From contig CALGAA010000415.1 of the NCBI GenBank assembly GCA_937952445.1, positions 1 to 7,142 of the forward strand: a stretch of DNA of 7,142 nucleotides. The letters are read 5' to 3'. Below, piece by piece: positions 6,328-7,142 of the stretch. Position numbers and translations under genes: made by a program. Position 1 is the first letter of the stretch, and every line of letters starts with the position of its first letter. Source of the DNA: an uncultured Bacteroidota bacterium. Its GTDB lineage: Bacteria; Bacteroidota; Bacteroidia; Chitinophagales; Saprospiraceae. The notes under the pieces were generated by a model. That model had not been told where the DNA came from. It did no database searches and saw only the letters and a program-made list of their open reading frames with translations.

Positions 6328-6960
6328 CTAATTAGATTTCAATCGATCCTTCCCCCAATTCATTGGATTGTTGATAATATAATTTTTTATTCTTTGATAT
6401 TCCAGTTGGTTACGGATGATGTGATCGTGGTAATTGGGTTGAAAAAAATGGTTGTTGCGGTGATATTTGGGAATGTTCAATTTTTGCGCATCAATGTAAT
6501 CGTCGATTTCGGAATTGACCGCCGATTTGAATCCTGCGATAAATGACGAAATTGATTTCGGCAATCGAATGGGTGGATTACGTCTGATAGATATATGATT
6601 GTTTTGATTAACGTCATCACCGTCGCCGTGTAGAAACGCACGGCTGTGCGTTTCTACAACGACATCACGACCACCATCATGGCCTTCGGGCACATCGATT
6701 GCAACAATGGCGTGAATATGGTTGGGCATAATGACGTATTCATCTAAAAACAATTCCCGGCGAATATCAAATGATTTTAACCATTCTTTTTTTACTATTT
6801 CTCCAAATTTCGACAATATCATTTCGCTGTTCCCTATTTTACCTAAAATACAAACCCTTCTCTGGGTGACCAGTGTTATATAATACAATCCGTTGGCTGA
6901 ATAATTCCAATTCGGCCTTCGGCGTGATGTCGTTCGGTATTTATTTCGAAATTTTTTCAT
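6328..6960 (-). CDS. REP-associated tyrosine transposase (RAYT, IS200-like Y1/HUH family)
   Basis: This 210-residue protein belongs to the Y1 transposase superfamily, single-strand DNA nucleases that use a Tyr nucleophile and an HxH metal site. The N-terminus NYSANGLYYITLVTQRR (19-35) is the usual first strand. DEYVIMPNHIHAIV (73-86) contains the metal-binding H81 and H83. Near the C-terminus, NYHDHIIRN (176-184) places Y177 as the likely nucleophile, followed by IKNYIINNPMNW (191-202), a typical ending. Size and layout fit stand-alone RAYTs, which are single-copy and usually flanked by REP palindromes, as here. Oddities: residues 101-111 are encoded by a REP-like palindrome (6629-6658), and the usual aromatic-Gln-Arg before the Tyr motif reads FFQPN. 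The gene looks more A/T-rich than the operon, consistent with transfer. The start at 6960 has no Shine-Dalgarno sequence and yields the Arg/Lys-rich N-terminus common in the family. The frame is intact; activity is unknown. Confidence 0.93.
   Translation of the reverse strand: MKKFRNKYRTTSRRRPNWNYSANGLYYITLVTQRRVCILGKIGNSEMILSKFGEIVKKEWLKSFDIRRELFLDEYVIMPNHIHAIVAIDVPEGHDGGRDVVVETHSRAFLHGDGDDVNQNNHISIRRNPPIRLPKSISSFIAGFKSAVNSEIDDYIDAQKLNIPKYHRNNHFFQPNYHDHIIRNQLEYQRIKNYIINNPMNWGKDRLKSN
6629..6658. repeat. REP-like palindrome inside the transposase coding sequence
   Basis: The arms GTAGAAACGCAC (6630-6641) and GTGCGTTTCTAC (6646-6657) are perfectly complementary. One further T-A pair makes 13 bp around a GGCT loop. 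It belongs to the same family as palindromes A and B and has the GTAG foot. It encodes residues 101-111 (VVETHSRAFLH) of the RAYT, between the HxH block and the Tyr motif, without breaking the frame. An 11-base imperfect direct repeat lies at 6610-6620 and 6658-6668 (AACGTCATCAC / AACGACATCAC), 48 bases apart. Confidence 0.88.
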
Positions 6961-6997
6961 TCCAATACCTGAACATATTTTTAGATTTTAAAATTCG

Positions 6998-7025
6998 CCC
7001 AAATTCTTTTATTTGGAATTTTGGG
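6998..7025. repeat. A/T-rich imperfect inverted repeat upstream of the transposase
   Basis: CCCAAATTC (6998-7006) can pair with GAATTTTGGG (7016-7025) over nine pairs with one bulged T, leaving a nine-base loop. It lies 38 bases upstream of the RAYT start, between that gene and array 3. It is unrelated in sequence to the REP family. It could be an operator, the end of a transcript entering from the right, or chance in A/T-rich DNA. Confidence 0.35.
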
Positions 7026-7040
7026 GGATCCGCATTGACG

Positions 7041-7142
7041 TATGGATACGCATGGCATGGTCAAATGGATACGCACAACGGTATGGTTGCGTACGGCCGT
7101 ATGGAAACGCACGGCCTATGGATACGCACGGCCTATGGATAC
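7041..7142. repeat. Third tandem array, continues beyond the right edge
   Basis: Units start with ATGGATACGCA-type sequence at 7042, 7065, 7083, 7101, 7118 and 7135. The first is 23 bases because CATGG is doubled; the next two are 18 bases and the following two 17 (ATGGAAACGCACGGCCT, ATGGATACGCACGGCCT). The final unit is cut by the window end. The orientation is the same as in the arrays at 5913-6320, so the RAYT gene lies between, or inside, arrays of one repeat family. No closing hairpin is seen before the edge. Confidence 0.88.

Noticed and set aside
5913..6546. Plus- and minus-strand open frames across the tandem arrays
   Set aside because: They follow from an 18-bp period lacking stop codons. 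They run into unrelated sequence or into the antisense of the transposase gene and have no ribosome-binding context.
6970..7003. TTTG (7003-7000) and TATGTTCA (6977-6970) as a promoter for the transposase gene
   Set aside because: The -7 match is poor and the 22-base spacing is longer than I expect, so it could easily occur by chance in this A/T-rich stretch.

Overview
The window holds two regions, both read on the minus strand. The left four fifths (about 1-5776) is a compact four-gene glycogen / alpha-glucan operon. The right fifth (about 5877-7142) is a repeat-rich locus built around a small HUH/Y1-type transposase gene of the REP-associated (RAYT) kind. The organism is probably a member of the Bacteroidota. 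Three things suggest this: the combination of debranching enzyme, GT4 transferase, GH57 enzyme and a eukaryote-like GT3 glycogen synthase in one operon; the absence of purine-rich Shine-Dalgarno sequences before the starts; and the protein sequences themselves. This is a judgement from memory of the families, not a database result.

Operon, in transcription order: GH133-type glycogen debranching enzyme (5776-3830), GT4 glycosyltransferase (3826-2540), GH57 alpha-glucan hydrolase/transferase (2525-1254), and GT3 glycogen synthase (1225 to beyond the left edge). Intergenic gaps are 3, 14 and 28 bases, so the genes are almost certainly co-transcribed. Together they would extend linear alpha-1,4-glucan (GT3, possibly GT4), remodel or hydrolyse it (GH57) and remove alpha-1,6 branches (GH133). 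No branching enzyme or ADP-glucose pyrophosphorylase is present in the window.

Between the operon and the transposase gene, 5913-6320 is filled with degenerate tandem 18-bp units (type: GTAGATACGCACGGCCGT). They are arranged in modules, two of which end in a REP-like hairpin with arms GTAGATACGCAC / GTGCGTATTTAC. The RAYT gene (6960-6328) carries the HxH and Tyr signatures. It also contains a perfect copy of the same kind of hairpin inside its own reading frame. A third array of similar 17-18-bp units starts 81 bases upstream of its start codon and runs off the right edge. Each tandem unit looks like one arm of the hairpin, so the locus reads as repeated REP half-sites in which only the last unit is completed by the opposite arm. 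This layout is the most unusual thing in the window.

No tRNA, rRNA, CRISPR array or clear rho-independent terminator was recognised.
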